Source: Micromonospora parastrephiae (GTDB lineage: Bacteria; Actinomycetota; Actinomycetes; Mycobacteriales; Micromonosporaceae). Taken from it: 64,000 nt of DNA. The DNA lies in contig NZ_JAEVHM010000010.1 of assembly GCF_016802865.1 (NCBI RefSeq), positions 1 to 64,000 of the forward strand, read 5' to 3'. A program made the translations under genes and the position numbers. The stretch's first letter is position 1. Each line of letters starts with the position of its first letter. Under the pieces are notes generated by a model. That model saw only the letters and a list, made by a program, of their open reading frames with translations, ran no database searches and was not told the origin of the DNA. Below, in pieces: positions 26,304 to 37,586 of the stretch.

Positions 26304-26671
26304 GTCGGGGCCTCCGAGTGGTCAAGGAGCGCGACGATGTCGAGGAGTTCGGCGCGGAGCCGGGTCAGCTCGGCTGCGGTGACGCCGAGTTCGTAGTGGT
26401 GGTGGTGACCGGCGCGGGACAGCGCCCACCACAGGTAGCTGGCCCGGCGCCCGAGGTCGGGGCCGGCGTAGTGGGCGAGCAGCAGCAGCTTCGGCCGCTG
26501 CACCCGGGTCCGTCCGATCTCGGGGCAGACTCGGGCCCAGTACCGGTCCATCGCTGCTTCCAGTTCGTGGCGAAGCAGCCAGGCGCACGCCCGGGGCCAG
26601 GCTCCGCGGGTGCCTCGGATGACGCTGGTGAGCATCAGGTCGGCGGTGGCGAGGTACAGGGACGTCGTCAT
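26297..26671 (-). CDS. Small helical HEPN-like protein
   Basis: This 124-residue all-helical protein (start MTTSLYLATADLMLTSVIRG) has a conserved-looking WWALSRAGHHHHYEL block at residues 81-95. R86 to H91 fits the R-x4-H pattern of HEPN RNases, although the His run makes this ambiguous. Similar short proteins with an R-x-x-H-H-H-x-Y-E-L block accompany ATPase genes in actinobacteria, as far as I recall. The start overlaps the end of the SMC-like ATPase (ATGA), and the 3' end overlaps the membrane protein gene. A toxin or adaptor role is inferred. Confidence 0.6.
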   Translation of the reverse strand: MTTSLYLATADLMLTSVIRGTRGAWPRACAWLLRHELEAAMDRYWARVCPEIGRTRVQRPKLLLLAHYAGPDLGRRASYLWWALSRAGHHHHYELGVTAAELTRLRAELLDIVALLDHSEAPTC

Positions 26672-29076
26672 CGCAACCGCCCCACGAGCGCAGCGGTCTT
26701 GGTGACCATCGCCCGGACGGGCATGCTCCGGTGGCCGTGGACCGCATCCGCCACCGCTTTGACCGTCCGGGTGGCCTGCGGGCCGTAGTCACGGTCGAGA
26801 CGCGCGAAGAGCTCCGGACGGGGTACGAGGCGGCCGAAGAGCCCGAGGCTGAGCCGGTCCTTGACGGTGTGCGCCCGACTGAGCCCATCCAGGATCTCTT
26901 GGTAGGGCGTGCCGCGCCGATGCTCGGCGGCCCGGTAGCGATCCATGCTCACCGACTCGATCGCGGACCGGCAGAAACCGGCGACCATCAGGTATTTTGC
27001 GTCGTCCGAGATCTCCGCGGCGACCAGGGCGCGGGCATCGTCGAGGTAGCGGTCAGCCGGGTCGCAGACCTTCCGGACCTCGACGATCGAGCCCTCGCGG
27101 CGAGTGACCTCCCGGACGTCGGCCTCGACGTCGAGACGGCGGATCGCTTCTGGCAGACGGTCGTCGTGGGTGAACACGATGACCTGCCGGGTCATTGCGA
27201 TTTCCCGCAACACCTCGGCCAGGCCGTCGATCTTGGTGGGGTCCATGCTCTGCACCGGGTCGTCGATGATCACGAAGCGGTACGGGCTGGTCTCGGCGCA
27301 GGCACGGGGCAGGAAGACCGCCAGGCCGAGGGCGTGCAGCTCGCCCTGGCTCATCACCGCGAGCGCGTTGGTCTCGACGCCGTCGGCGGCCACGGGGAAC
27401 AGGACCCGGCGAGTGTTGTTCACTCCTTCCATCTGCAGCCGGTGCAGGTCGACGTTGCTCTCCTGCCGCAGCTTTTGCCACACCCGGTCCGACTGCGCGG
27501 CGAAGCTGCTCAGCCGGTCGGCCCGAATCGCCTTCTCGGCGGTGTCGAGAGCCGCACGAGCCTTGGTGAGCAGAGCCAGGGCCGGTGCCTCGGCACGGAC
27601 TACGGTCGCGGCGTCGACCCACCGGCGGATCGCGGCACCGGGCTCGCGCCAGGCGTCGTGACGCTGGGCGAGCCATTCGGACGCCGCCTTCACGAGGGTG
27701 GTGTGCGCCGCGACGACACTGTCCCAAGCGGCCCGATCGGGGCCGAGCCCGACGAGAGCGTCGCGCATCGCCGCGCACTCCCCAGGGATCTGGGGCGCCA
27801 GCGCGGCGGCGGCCGGCTCCAGCAACCGGTGGATGTCACGGAGCAGCCCGTCGACCGTACGGCGGGCGTGCGCGTGAGACTGCTGGGCCGCGCGTGCCGC
27901 TGCGGCGACCGCGGCCGTTCTGGCGAGTTCCTCCTCGGCCTGCGTACGCCAGTCCTCGTCCAGGGTCCCGACTCGGCACACCGGGCAAGGGCCGTTCCCA
28001 CGATCATGGTGCACGTCGAGCGCGGCTCGCAGCAGCCGAGCGCTCCGATCCGCGGCGCCGCTGTCGGTCGTAGTCGACTCCCGCATCGCCGCCGCAGACT
28101 CGGCGAGGGCAACCAGCGCCGCACCGAAGTCGGGCACGTCCTGCTCGGCGAGCCGCCGGGCGGCTGCCGCTGCAGGTTTCTCCGACGTGGTGGTGTCGCC
28201 GCAGGCGAGGTCGGCCAGCAGGGTCAGGTTTGCGCGGAGCGGGCGGGCGCCGAGCGCGCTCATGGCGTCGTGGGCGCGGTCGTCGTCGATCTTGCCGAGC
28301 TGTTCGCGCAGCTCGCTGAAGGCCGCCTTGAGCGCCTTGGCTCGGTCGTCGTAGACCTTGCGCCGCTGCTGCAGCCGGGCGTCGGTGTCGCGTAGCGGGC
28401 CCAGGCCGAGGATCGGCGCGATCGCGTCGTACAGCTCGGCCGGCTTCGCGGTGATGACCCGTTCGAGGTCGCGGGCGGACAGGAACGGCCGGTACCTGGC
28501 GGCCTGATCGACCCACTGCGGCACCTGACCGGGCGGCATCGCGGCGCCATCCGTGGTCGTGGTGACCGTCGCGGAGGTCAGATCGGTGGCCCCAGCCGGC
28601 CAGGTGCGGTGGGTCGTCACCTGCTGACCGGAGTCGAGCCGGAGGCTGAGGCGGATCTCCGATGCGCCGTCGTGGTGCAGGTTCCGCCAGCCCTCGCGAA
28701 AGGCCGGCGGGCGCTGCGCCCAGCGCAGGGAGTCCTCGGTCAGCGCGTACTCGACGGCCTCGGCGATGCTGGACTTCCCGGAGCCGTTGCGGCCCACGAA
28801 CACGGTCAGCCCGGTCTTGGGCAGGCGCCCGACCGTGACCTGCTGGCCGATCCCGCGGAAGCCGGCAACTCGGACCTCTTCCAGGAATGCCTGCGGCGTT
28901 GCACCGCCCGCCTCATCCGGCTCGGGCGACGGCGGAAGGGCCTCACCTCGCAGTACTGCATCGAGAACCTGCTCGCCTTGGAAGGCGGCAAGAACCAGGT
29001 CGCTGACCGGGTTGGGCACCTGAGACCGCTGAAGGCGGTCGGTGAGCTCCTGGTAGAGCGTGAGCGTGTCGTTCAT
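26668..29076 (-). CDS. SMC/RecF-like AAA ATPase with zinc hook
   Basis: This is an 802-residue ABC-type ATPase: Walker A GRNGSGKSS near residue 95, a Cys-containing hook CPVC near 362 between two long helical arms, signature MSQGELHALGL near 573, Walker B FVIIDDPVQSMDP near 600, and a C-terminal extension (about 660-802) outside the ATPase. The layout recalls Rad50/SMC-like sensors in Lamassu- and Gabija-type defence, where DNA ends or structures trigger a partner effector. It is the first gene of the leftward operon, followed by overlapping genes for a small HEPN-like and a membrane protein. Its start lies 149 bp from the divergent HTH-methylase start. Confidence 0.8.
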   Translation of the reverse strand: MNDTLTLYQELTDRLQRSQVPNPVSDLVLAAFQGEQVLDAVLRGEALPPSPEPDEAGGATPQAFLEEVRVAGFRGIGQQVTVGRLPKTGLTVFVGRNGSGKSSIAEAVEYALTEDSLRWAQRPPAFREGWRNLHHDGASEIRLSLRLDSGQQVTTHRTWPAGATDLTSATVTTTTDGAAMPPGQVPQWVDQAARYRPFLSARDLERVITAKPAELYDAIAPILGLGPLRDTDARLQQRRKVYDDRAKALKAAFSELREQLGKIDDDRAHDAMSALGARPLRANLTLLADLACGDTTTSEKPAAAAARRLAEQDVPDFGAALVALAESAAAMRESTTTDSGAADRSARLLRAALDVHHDRGNGPCPVCRVGTLDEDWRTQAEEELARTAAVAAAARAAQQSHAHARRTVDGLLRDIHRLLEPAAAALAPQIPGECAAMRDALVGLGPDRAAWDSVVAAHTTLVKAASEWLAQRHDAWREPGAAIRRWVDAATVVRAEAPALALLTKARAALDTAEKAIRADRLSSFAAQSDRVWQKLRQESNVDLHRLQMEGVNNTRRVLFPVAADGVETNALAVMSQGELHALGLAVFLPRACAETSPYRFVIIDDPVQSMDPTKIDGLAEVLREIAMTRQVIVFTHDDRLPEAIRRLDVEADVREVTRREGSIVEVRKVCDPADRYLDDARALVAAEISDDAKYLMVAGFCRSAIESVSMDRYRAAEHRRGTPYQEILDGLSRAHTVKDRLSLGLFGRLVPRPELFARLDRDYGPQATRTVKAVADAVHGHRSMPVRAMVTKTAALVGRLR

Positions 29077-29142
29077 CAGACCCCCTGATGTCGTTGGCGC
29101 ATCGAGGGAACCGCAGATTGGTCGCTTACACTGCCCTACACA

Positions 29143-29162
29143 GTGTTATCCCGGGATAACAC
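29143..29162. promoter_or_regulatory. Perfect 20-bp palindrome between divergent defence operons
   Basis: GTGTTATCCC GGGATAACAC is a perfect palindrome, centred in the 149-bp gap between the leftward SMC-ATPase operon and the rightward HTH-methylase-hsdMSR operon. It is a strong candidate operator for control of both blocks, most simply by the HTH protein encoded 64 bp away. Confidence 0.75.
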
Positions 29163-29225
29163 ATTTGCGTTCTTCTCCGAGATTCCGGGACTCGTACCGT
29201 GACCGCCAGAGCGAGGAGGTGAGCA

Positions 29226-31262
29226 ATGGAGGCGGAGTTGATGTCGCAGCGCGAGATCGCGCAGCTCGCGCGGGTCAGAAAGCCTGCGGTCACGACTTGG
29301 CGTCGGCGGCACCCCGACTTCCCTGCGCCCGTGCCGGGCAACCATGGACAGCCCTTGTTTCCCGCCGACGCGGTCGTGGCTTGGCTACTCCGGACCGGGC
29401 TCGGTCACGCCGACCCGGACACCCTGCGCGCCGAGCGGTCCATGCACACACTGGCGGCGTACGCCCGGCGACACGGCGGCCGACGCACGATCGTCGTCCT
29501 CGGCGCCGCGCTCTGCCTCCGCCACCTCTCCAGCGAGGCACTGCCAGTTGATCCTCTGCCGCTGGCTCGACGCCTCGATCCCGACGACGAGTTTCTGCTG
29601 CACGAGCTGGCTGACGCCCCGGAACCGACCGGGCTCGCCCAACTGGTCGAGCAACTGATCGAGGGAGCCTTCGACCCCTGGCACAGCTGTCAGTTCCTAC
29701 TCAGCTCCGCCAACCGCCTCGGCTGGCCTGAGCTGACAGCGGATGCACTCACCCCGGAGACAGTGGCCCTGATCCGTCGGGTGGCCGACGTGCCGACCCG
29801 GCTGCGCGCCCATCACGCCGTCACCATCGCCGACGGCAACGCGGGCGCAGGCGACCTACTGACAGCGCTGGTAAGCGACCATGACCGCGACAAAATGCGA
29901 GTCAACGCGGTCGTCGCCGACGAGGAACTCGCCCGTCTGGTGCGCCGGCAGCTACTCCTCGCCGAGTTGCCCGAGTTCCAGTTCGACGTGGGCGCCGATG
30001 GGCTGAACGAGGAGTTCGCCGAGCCGGACCTCATCGTCACCCGGCTGCCCTACCAGCCGGCGGAGAACCGGCACGCCCTCGCCGACCTCAACCGGGTCGA
30101 AGCGATCGCCGATCTGCTCGGTCCGGGCCGCACGGCCATCGTCGTCGGTCCCGCCAGCAGCCTCGTCGACCAACTACGGGACGGGCAGGCGGCGTTGCGC
30201 CGGTCGGCGCTGCTGAGCAGCGGCATCGTCGAGGCAATTGTGCAACTGCCGGGCGGCGTCTACCCGGCCAGGCCAGGTCATCGCGCCGCTCTGTGGCTGC
30301 TGACCAGGGACCCGATCCCCGCCGCCAAGGGCCGCGTGCTACTAGCCGACCTCAGCGGTCACGCGCTTGACCAACCTGCTGTCGAGTCGGCGGCCGAGGA
30401 CATCCTCCTCTGGCGCGCCGAGGGTCACCGCAGCGACGGCCACGAACCGCGCACCGGCCGAATCGTCCCGCTGGAGAGCCTCGACCTACGCCGGGCTGCC
30501 GCGCTCCGGCCGCCCGGTCCAGCGTCAGTCACCCTGCGTGCCCGCCTGGCCGCCGACCGCCCCGCACTCGTCGGCGAGGTCGAGGGTCGTCTCACCGACG
30601 CGGAGCAGGAGGCCGTCCGGTACGGGAAGGAGAACGGCTTCCTGAACACCGGAGCGGTACAGCGCGATGGGATCAGGCCGAAGGAGCTCTCTTGCGAGGC
30701 GCTTCGAACGGCTCGCCGGGTCCGCCCCCTCACCGGGCACCGCCTGAACTCCGAGCATGTCGGACCGCGAGGTCACCACCGGGTCATCGGCGCGGCGGAG
30801 GTACTCGCGCAGTCGTCCAAGCGCTGGATGGACCGGCTCACCCTCGCCGCGCAGTATTCGCAGGTCGCCCTCACCGAACCTGGTGACATCGTGGTCACCA
30901 GCGTCCCCCGGTTCGGGGTCCTCCTCGACAACGACGGCTTCTCGGTGATCGAGTTCCCCGCCAGCGGCCTGCGCATCTCATTTGGCGACCCGCTCACGCC
31001 CCGAGTGCTGGCGGCACTCCTGGGTACCGCCCGCAACATGACACGCAGCCCTGGTGCAGTGCGGGGCCCGAGACTGATGGACGCCACGATTCCTGACCTG
31101 GCCCGGGACGAGGCGGCCCGCCTGGACGACGTGCTGCGCCGTCTGGAGGAACGCAATGACCTACTGCAGCGGCAGGCCGACCTCTTGGCCACGTTGCGCG
31201 AACTCATCGTGACCGGCTTCGCCGACGGCACCCTCACGACTCTGTACGGTACGAACTTCTGA
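29226..31262 (+). CDS. HTH fused to degenerate N6-methylase-like domain
   Basis: This 678-residue protein has an N-terminal winged/MerR-like HTH (SQREIAQLARVRKPAVTTWR, residues 7-26, then RRHPDFPAP). A large domain with the layout of HsdM/PglX-type N6-adenine methylases follows. At the SAM-binding motif it reads ADGNAGAGDLL (near 202) instead of DPxxGSGG, and at the catalytic site VTRLPYQP (near 272) instead of NPPY/F, so methylation is unlikely. Later methylase features (IVEAIVQLPGGVYP near 336) remain. The C-terminus resembles the coiled tail of HsdS (RNDLLQRQADLLATLRELIV). The ribosome site GAGGAGGTGAGCA fixes ATG 29226. It heads the hsdMSR operon and may be a DNA-binding regulator or a non-catalytic RM subunit. 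Confidence 0.75.
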   Translation: MEAELMSQREIAQLARVRKPAVTTWRRRHPDFPAPVPGNHGQPLFPADAVVAWLLRTGLGHADPDTLRAERSMHTLAAYARRHGGRRTIVVLGAALCLRHLSSEALPVDPLPLARRLDPDDEFLLHELADAPEPTGLAQLVEQLIEGAFDPWHSCQFLLSSANRLGWPELTADALTPETVALIRRVADVPTRLRAHHAVTIADGNAGAGDLLTALVSDHDRDKMRVNAVVADEELARLVRRQLLLAELPEFQFDVGADGLNEEFAEPDLIVTRLPYQPAENRHALADLNRVEAIADLLGPGRTAIVVGPASSLVDQLRDGQAALRRSALLSSGIVEAIVQLPGGVYPARPGHRAALWLLTRDPIPAAKGRVLLADLSGHALDQPAVESAAEDILLWRAEGHRSDGHEPRTGRIVPLESLDLRRAAALRPPGPASVTLRARLAADRPALVGEVEGRLTDAEQEAVRYGKENGFLNTGAVQRDGIRPKELSCEALRTARRVRPLTGHRLNSEHVGPRGHHRVIGAAEVLAQSSKRWMDRLTLAAQYSQVALTEPGDIVVTSVPRFGVLLDNDGFSVIEFPASGLRISFGDPLTPRVLAALLGTARNMTRSPGAVRGPRLMDATIPDLARDEAARLDDVLRRLEERNDLLQRQADLLATLRELIVTGFADGTLTTLYGTNF

Positions 31263-31282
31263 ACGAGAGATCGGAACACACA

Positions 31283-32891
<1,609 letters not shown>

Positions 32892-32899
<8 letters not shown>

Positions 32900-34064
32900 C
32901 TGGCCGACCCGAACCCTTGAAGAGTTATGCGTCCGGGTAACTGTGGGGCACGTTGGCTCCATGGCAAACGAGTATGTCGAGAACGGCATCCCGTTCCTAC
33001 GGTCGCAAAACATCAAACGCGGCCACCTGGACCTGTCCTCAGTTAAGTACATCCATGAGGATTTCCATCAGCGGCTAGTGAAGTCACAACTGCAACCCGG
33101 CGACCTGGCGATTGTGCGTACCGGCGAGCCTGGTGCTACCGCCTTGATTCCGGACGATCTCGGACCGGCGAACTGTAGCGATATCGTCATCGCGCGCCCT
33201 GGTCCAGACACCGTTGGCCGGTACCTGTGTTACGCAATCAACGCCACCGCACAGCAGTTCATCGACGCACACACGGTCGGAGCCGTCCAGCAGCACTTTA
33301 ATGTAGCCTCAGCGAAGCGTCTGACCCTGGCCGTTCCCCCGATTGCAGTACAGGAGGCGATCGCCGGCCTCCTCGGAGCACTCGATGACAAGATTGCGGT
33401 CAACGACAGCATCGCCTCCACAGCCGATGCCCTTCGTTCATCACTGCTGCAGGACGCACAGGAGCAGAGGCTAGACGACTTCGTCGCCCAGCCTTTGTCG
33501 CAGGTTGCCGAATTCATCAATGGTCGCGCCTTCACAAAAGATGCGACCGGGAACGGCCGCATGGTGGTGCGAATCGCGGAAATTAACTCCGGTCCCGGAC
33601 CGTCAACCGTGTACAACGACATAGCGGTTGATGAGAAGCATCTTGCTCAACCCGGCGACATACTATTCTCCTGGTCTGGGTCCCTTGCAGTCACACGATG
33701 GTTCAGGCCCGAGGCAATTATCAATCAGCACATTTTCAAGGTGATCCCGCGCGGCGACAATCCGAAGTGGCTCACCTTCGAAGCGGTGAAATCAAAGCTA
33801 GCTGATTATCGCGCCATCGCCGCGGACAAGGCGACCACCATGGGGCATATTCAGCGACGCCACCTAGACGAAGAGGTGGTCGTGCCGATCCCCGAAGCCA
33901 TCGCCCGTCTCGACCGGCAGGCAGGCAGCCTGTGGCAGCGCGCGTTAATAGCCGAGCAGGAGTCTCTGACGCTGGCCGCGCTACGGGACAGCCTGCTGCC
34001 GGAGCTGATGTCGGGGCGGTTGAGGGTCAGGGACGCCGAGAAGGTTGTCGAAGAAGCGGTTTAG
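32892..34064 (+). CDS. hsdS: Type I restriction-modification specificity subunit S
   Basis: This 390-residue HsdS has two target-recognition domains, each followed by a conserved helix. TRD1 is about residues 1-150 (IPFLRSQNIKRGHL, QLQPGDLAIVRTGEPG), with central helix LLGALDDKIAVNDSIASTAD near 160-185. TRD2 is about 200-340 (VAEFINGRAFTKD, AQPGDILFSWSGSLAV), with a C-terminal helix ending LRDSLLPELMSGRLRV. Full length, so a bipartite target is expected. The TRD-coding part has visibly more A/T than the flanking hsd genes, as is common for recombining specificity genes. ATG 32892 overlaps the hsdM stop. Confidence 0.9.
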
Positions 34065-34096
34065 TTAGCCGAACGGTATACGGGGAGGGGCTGGGG

Positions 34097-37000
34097 ATGG
34101 GCGCGGGCGGGTGGATGGACGAGGCGGACTGGGAGGCGCTCGCGCTGGAGCAGCTCGGTGAGCTCGGGTGGGAGCCAGGTGCCGGGAAGGACTTCGCGCC
34201 GGGGTCGGGGCAGCGGCAGGCTTGGGCCGATCTGGTGCTCGTCGAGGACCTACGGGCCGCGATCGAGCGGCTCAACCCCGACCTGCCGCCCACGGCGGTC
34301 GCCGACGCGGTGCGGGCCGCCACCGACGTGGCCTCCCGGGAGGCGTTCGCGGAGAATCGGGCGGCGCACGAGCGACTGGTCCACGGCATCCGATCGATCA
34401 CGTACACCGACGCGTTCGGTGCCGAGCACAACCCCACCGTGCGCCTGGCCGACCTGGACGAACCCGGCCGCAACGTCTACCGGGCGGTCAACCAGGTGAC
34501 GATCGTCGACGGCGACTTCCGGCGCCGGTTCGACATCGTGCTGTACCTCAACGGTCTGCCGGTCGCGATCGTCGAGCTGAAGAACGCTGCCGACGAGAAC
34601 GCCACCCTGACGGGCGCGCACGCCCAACTTCAGGCGTACCTCGCGGAGTTCCCGCTTGCCTTCCGGCACACCGTCCTGTGCTTGATCTCCGACGGGGTCA
34701 CCGCGAAGTACGGCACCCCGTTCACCCCGTACGAGCATTTCGCGCCGTGGAACGTCGACGACGAGGGCGAACGTGTCGACACCACCTCGCCAGACTACGA
34801 CGGCCCGGAAGCCCTCATCGTCGCCCTCTACGGACTGTTCAACCAGCGGCGCTTCCTGGAGTTGACCGGTGGATTCGTCAACTTCACGTCGAAGGCGAAA
34901 CGGATCGCGAAGGCGCACCAACACTTCGCGGTCATCCGGGCCGTCGAGTGCATCGTTCGGGCATCGCAGAGCGACGGGAAGGCGGGCGTCGTCTGGCATA
35001 CCCAAGGCTCCGGCAAGTCCGAGGAGATGGTGTGCACGGCGGCGCTGACCGCCCGGCACCCCGCCCTGAAGAACCCGACCACCGTGGTGCTCACCGACCG
35101 CACCGACCTCGACGACCAGCTCTTCGACACGTTCCTCGACAGCCAGACGCTGCTGGGCCAGGAGCCGGAGCAGGCCGACACCCGCGCCGAACTGCGGCAC
35201 AAGCTGTCGAACCGGAACGCCGGCGGCATCATCTTCACCACGTTGCAGAAGTTCGGGCGTACGAAAGAAGAGCGCGACGCCGGGAGGCCGCATCCCCTTC
35301 TTTCCGACCGGCGCAACATCCTGGTGATCGTTGACGAGGCACACCGCAGCCACTACGACAGCCTTGACGGCTACGCCCGGCATCTCCGCGACGCGCTGCC
35401 GCACGCCACGTTCATCGCCTTCACCGGCACCCCGATCGCCACCGCCGAGGTGAACACTCAGGCCGTCTTCGGCAACCACATCGACGTGTACGACCTCAAG
35501 CGTGCCGTCGACGACGAGGCGACCGTGCGGGTCTACCACGAGCCGCGGATCATTCCGGTGTCGCTGCCGCCGGACATCGACCCGGAGAGCATCGACGAGC
35601 AGGTGGAGAAGCTCACCTCCAGCCTGGACGACGCGGAACGGCGTAAGGCCGAGGCGTACGCGGCCACCATGAACACCGTCTACGGTGCTCCCGACCGGGT
35701 CGAGACCCTTGCGAAGGACCTCGTCGAGCACTGGGAGAAGCGGCGTGAGCTGATGCGGCCGCAGCTCGGTGGACCGGGCAAGGCCATGCTGGTCTGCGCG
35801 ACCCGGGAGATCTGCGTCCGCGTCTTCGACGCCCTCAAGGAGCTGCGGCCCGACTGGGCGGACTCTGCCGTCGACAAGGGCAAGATGAAGATCGTCTTCC
35901 ATGGGGTGCCCAGCGATAAGGAGGTGCTGCGCCCGCACCACCTGCGCCCGTCGCAGCAGAAGACCATCCAGGCCCGCGCCAAGGACCCGGACGACGAGTT
36001 GGAGCTGCTGATCGTGCACTCCATGCTGCTCACTGGCTACGACGCGCCGCCGATCCACACCATCTACATGGACCGGCCGATGAAGGGCGCCAACCTGATG
36101 CAGGCGCTCGCCCGGGTCAACCGCCGGTTCCGGGAGAAGCAGGACGGCCTGCTGGTCGGCTACGCCCCGCTGACCGAGAACCTGCGCAAGGCACTCACCG
36201 AGTACACGCCCAGCGACCAGAAGGACCAGACCCTCGGCCGCGAGATCGAGCGTGCCATCAGTGAGGTGCACAACGAGATTTCGGTCCTCGATGCCATGCT
36301 GACCCCGGTCAAGTGGCGGGAGATCCTGGCCGACGAGAAGGACCCGACCCGCTGGCGCCGGGCAGTGAAGAAGGCCGCCAACTTCCTGCGCAACCCGCGA
36401 ACCCCCGGCAACGGCGTCGAACCCGGCACGAAGCCGCTGCACCGGCGTTTTCGTGACTCAGCGGGCCGGCTGGAACGGTTCTACACGCTCTGCGCCACCA
36501 GCCGCGACTTCGCCGAACGCGCCGGCGACATCCAGCAGATGCGCCGCGACATCCACTACTTCCGCGATGTGCGGGTCTGGATCGTCAAGGAGGAGGCCGC
36601 CGACCGGGAGGCCAAAGGCCTGCCCAACACGGCCGAGGTCGAACGTTACCTGTCCCAGCTCGCCGCCGAGGTGGTCGACGCCGCCGACATCACCGACATC
36701 TACGAGGAAGCGGGCCTCGGCAAGCTCGACATTACCGAGCTCAATGGGGTGGCGTTGCAGCGCCTGCAGGACTCGGAGACCCCGCATCTGGCCGCCGCGG
36801 CGCTGCGGCGACTGATCGAGCGAAAGATGCGCGAGGTCACCAAGCACAACGTGGTCCGTCAGGAACGCTTCTCCGCCCAGCTCGAAGACCTGATGAACCG
36901 CTACATGCGTCAGCAGCTGACCAGCGCGCAGCTGATCGTCGAGTTGGTGGAGCTGGCCAAACAGGTGTCCGCGGACGCCCGGCGCGGCCAGCAGTTCGAC

Positions 37001-37312
37001 CCTCCGCTCAACCACGCTGAGCTGGCCTTTTACGACGCTGTCGCGCAGAACGGCGCGGCCACGGAGCTCATGGGTGTCGGCACCCTGGCGGAGATCGCCC
37101 GGCAGTTGGTCAAGTCGATCCAGTCGTCGATCACGGTGGACTGGTTCTCGCGCGAACCGGTACGTGCCAAGCTTCGCAGCCACATCCGCCGTCTGCTGGC
37201 CCGCTTCGACTATCCGCCGGACCACGAGCGCGCGGCCGTCGACTTGGTCATTCGCCAGATGGAGACGTTCGCGAACGAGTGGGTTCCGGGAGGTCCGGCC
37301 TCACAACGGTGA
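34097..37312 (+). CDS. hsdR: Type I restriction enzyme subunit R
   Basis: This is a 1071-residue translocase-nuclease. The N-terminal PD-(D/E)xK nuclease holds FDIVLYLNGLPVAIVELKN near residues 145-163, where the E-x-K is intact. The SF2 helicase has Walker A HTQGSGKSEEM near 302, DEAH near 413, SAT-equivalent FTGTPI near 440 and the later motif ALARVNRRFR near 672. A helical C-terminus binds the methylase complex. ATG 34097 is preferred; ATG 34115 is also possible. It closes the HTH-methylase-hsdM-hsdS-hsdR operon, 32 bp after hsdS. It cuts unmodified DNA after ATP-driven translocation. Confidence 0.92.
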   Translation: MGAGGWMDEADWEALALEQLGELGWEPGAGKDFAPGSGQRQAWADLVLVEDLRAAIERLNPDLPPTAVADAVRAATDVASREAFAENRAAHERLVHGIRSITYTDAFGAEHNPTVRLADLDEPGRNVYRAVNQVTIVDGDFRRRFDIVLYLNGLPVAIVELKNAADENATLTGAHAQLQAYLAEFPLAFRHTVLCLISDGVTAKYGTPFTPYEHFAPWNVDDEGERVDTTSPDYDGPEALIVALYGLFNQRRFLELTGGFVNFTSKAKRIAKAHQHFAVIRAVECIVRASQSDGKAGVVWHTQGSGKSEEMVCTAALTARHPALKNPTTVVLTDRTDLDDQLFDTFLDSQTLLGQEPEQADTRAELRHKLSNRNAGGIIFTTLQKFGRTKEERDAGRPHPLLSDRRNILVIVDEAHRSHYDSLDGYARHLRDALPHATFIAFTGTPIATAEVNTQAVFGNHIDVYDLKRAVDDEATVRVYHEPRIIPVSLPPDIDPESIDEQVEKLTSSLDDAERRKAEAYAATMNTVYGAPDRVETLAKDLVEHWEKRRELMRPQLGGPGKAMLVCATREICVRVFDALKELRPDWADSAVDKGKMKIVFHGVPSDKEVLRPHHLRPSQQKTIQARAKDPDDELELLIVHSMLLTGYDAPPIHTIYMDRPMKGANLMQALARVNRRFREKQDGLLVGYAPLTENLRKALTEYTPSDQKDQTLGREIERAISEVHNEISVLDAMLTPVKWREILADEKDPTRWRRAVKKAANFLRNPRTPGNGVEPGTKPLHRRFRDSAGRLERFYTLCATSRDFAERAGDIQQMRRDIHYFRDVRVWIVKEEAADREAKGLPNTAEVERYLSQLAAEVVDAADITDIYEEAGLGKLDITELNGVALQRLQDSETPHLAAAALRRLIERKMREVTKHNVVRQERFSAQLEDLMNRYMRQQLTSAQLIVELVELAKQVSADARRGQQFDPPLNHAELAFYDAVAQNGAATELMGVGTLAEIARQLVKSIQSSITVDWFSREPVRAKLRSHIRRLLARFDYPPDHERAAVDLVIRQMETFANEWVPGGPASQR

Positions 37313-37586
37313 CAGGATCGGGCGGCGTACGCCCAGCGAATGGTTGGGCTACGCGTCTCGGTGACGCGGAGTGGATTGTGGTCCGATCCGCATCTGGCGA
37401 CGGTGGTTGTGGTGTGACTCGCCTGTGTCCGTTCTGACGTTATTTATCCCGCTCTAAGCGTCAGTCGATCGGATGAATTCTGCAAGATCACAAAGTTGAG
37501 GCGTTCGTAGAATCTGACAGAAGCCGTTTTAGTTAGTGCAGAGACCTTCAGGTCGTTCGTGGCAGCGGCGGAGGCGAGGGCGGCAG

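Noticed and set aside
34250..36442. A 730-codon minus-strand frame over hsdR
   Set aside because: It is a GC-skew shadow; the plus-strand frame has the nuclease, Walker A and DEAH motifs.
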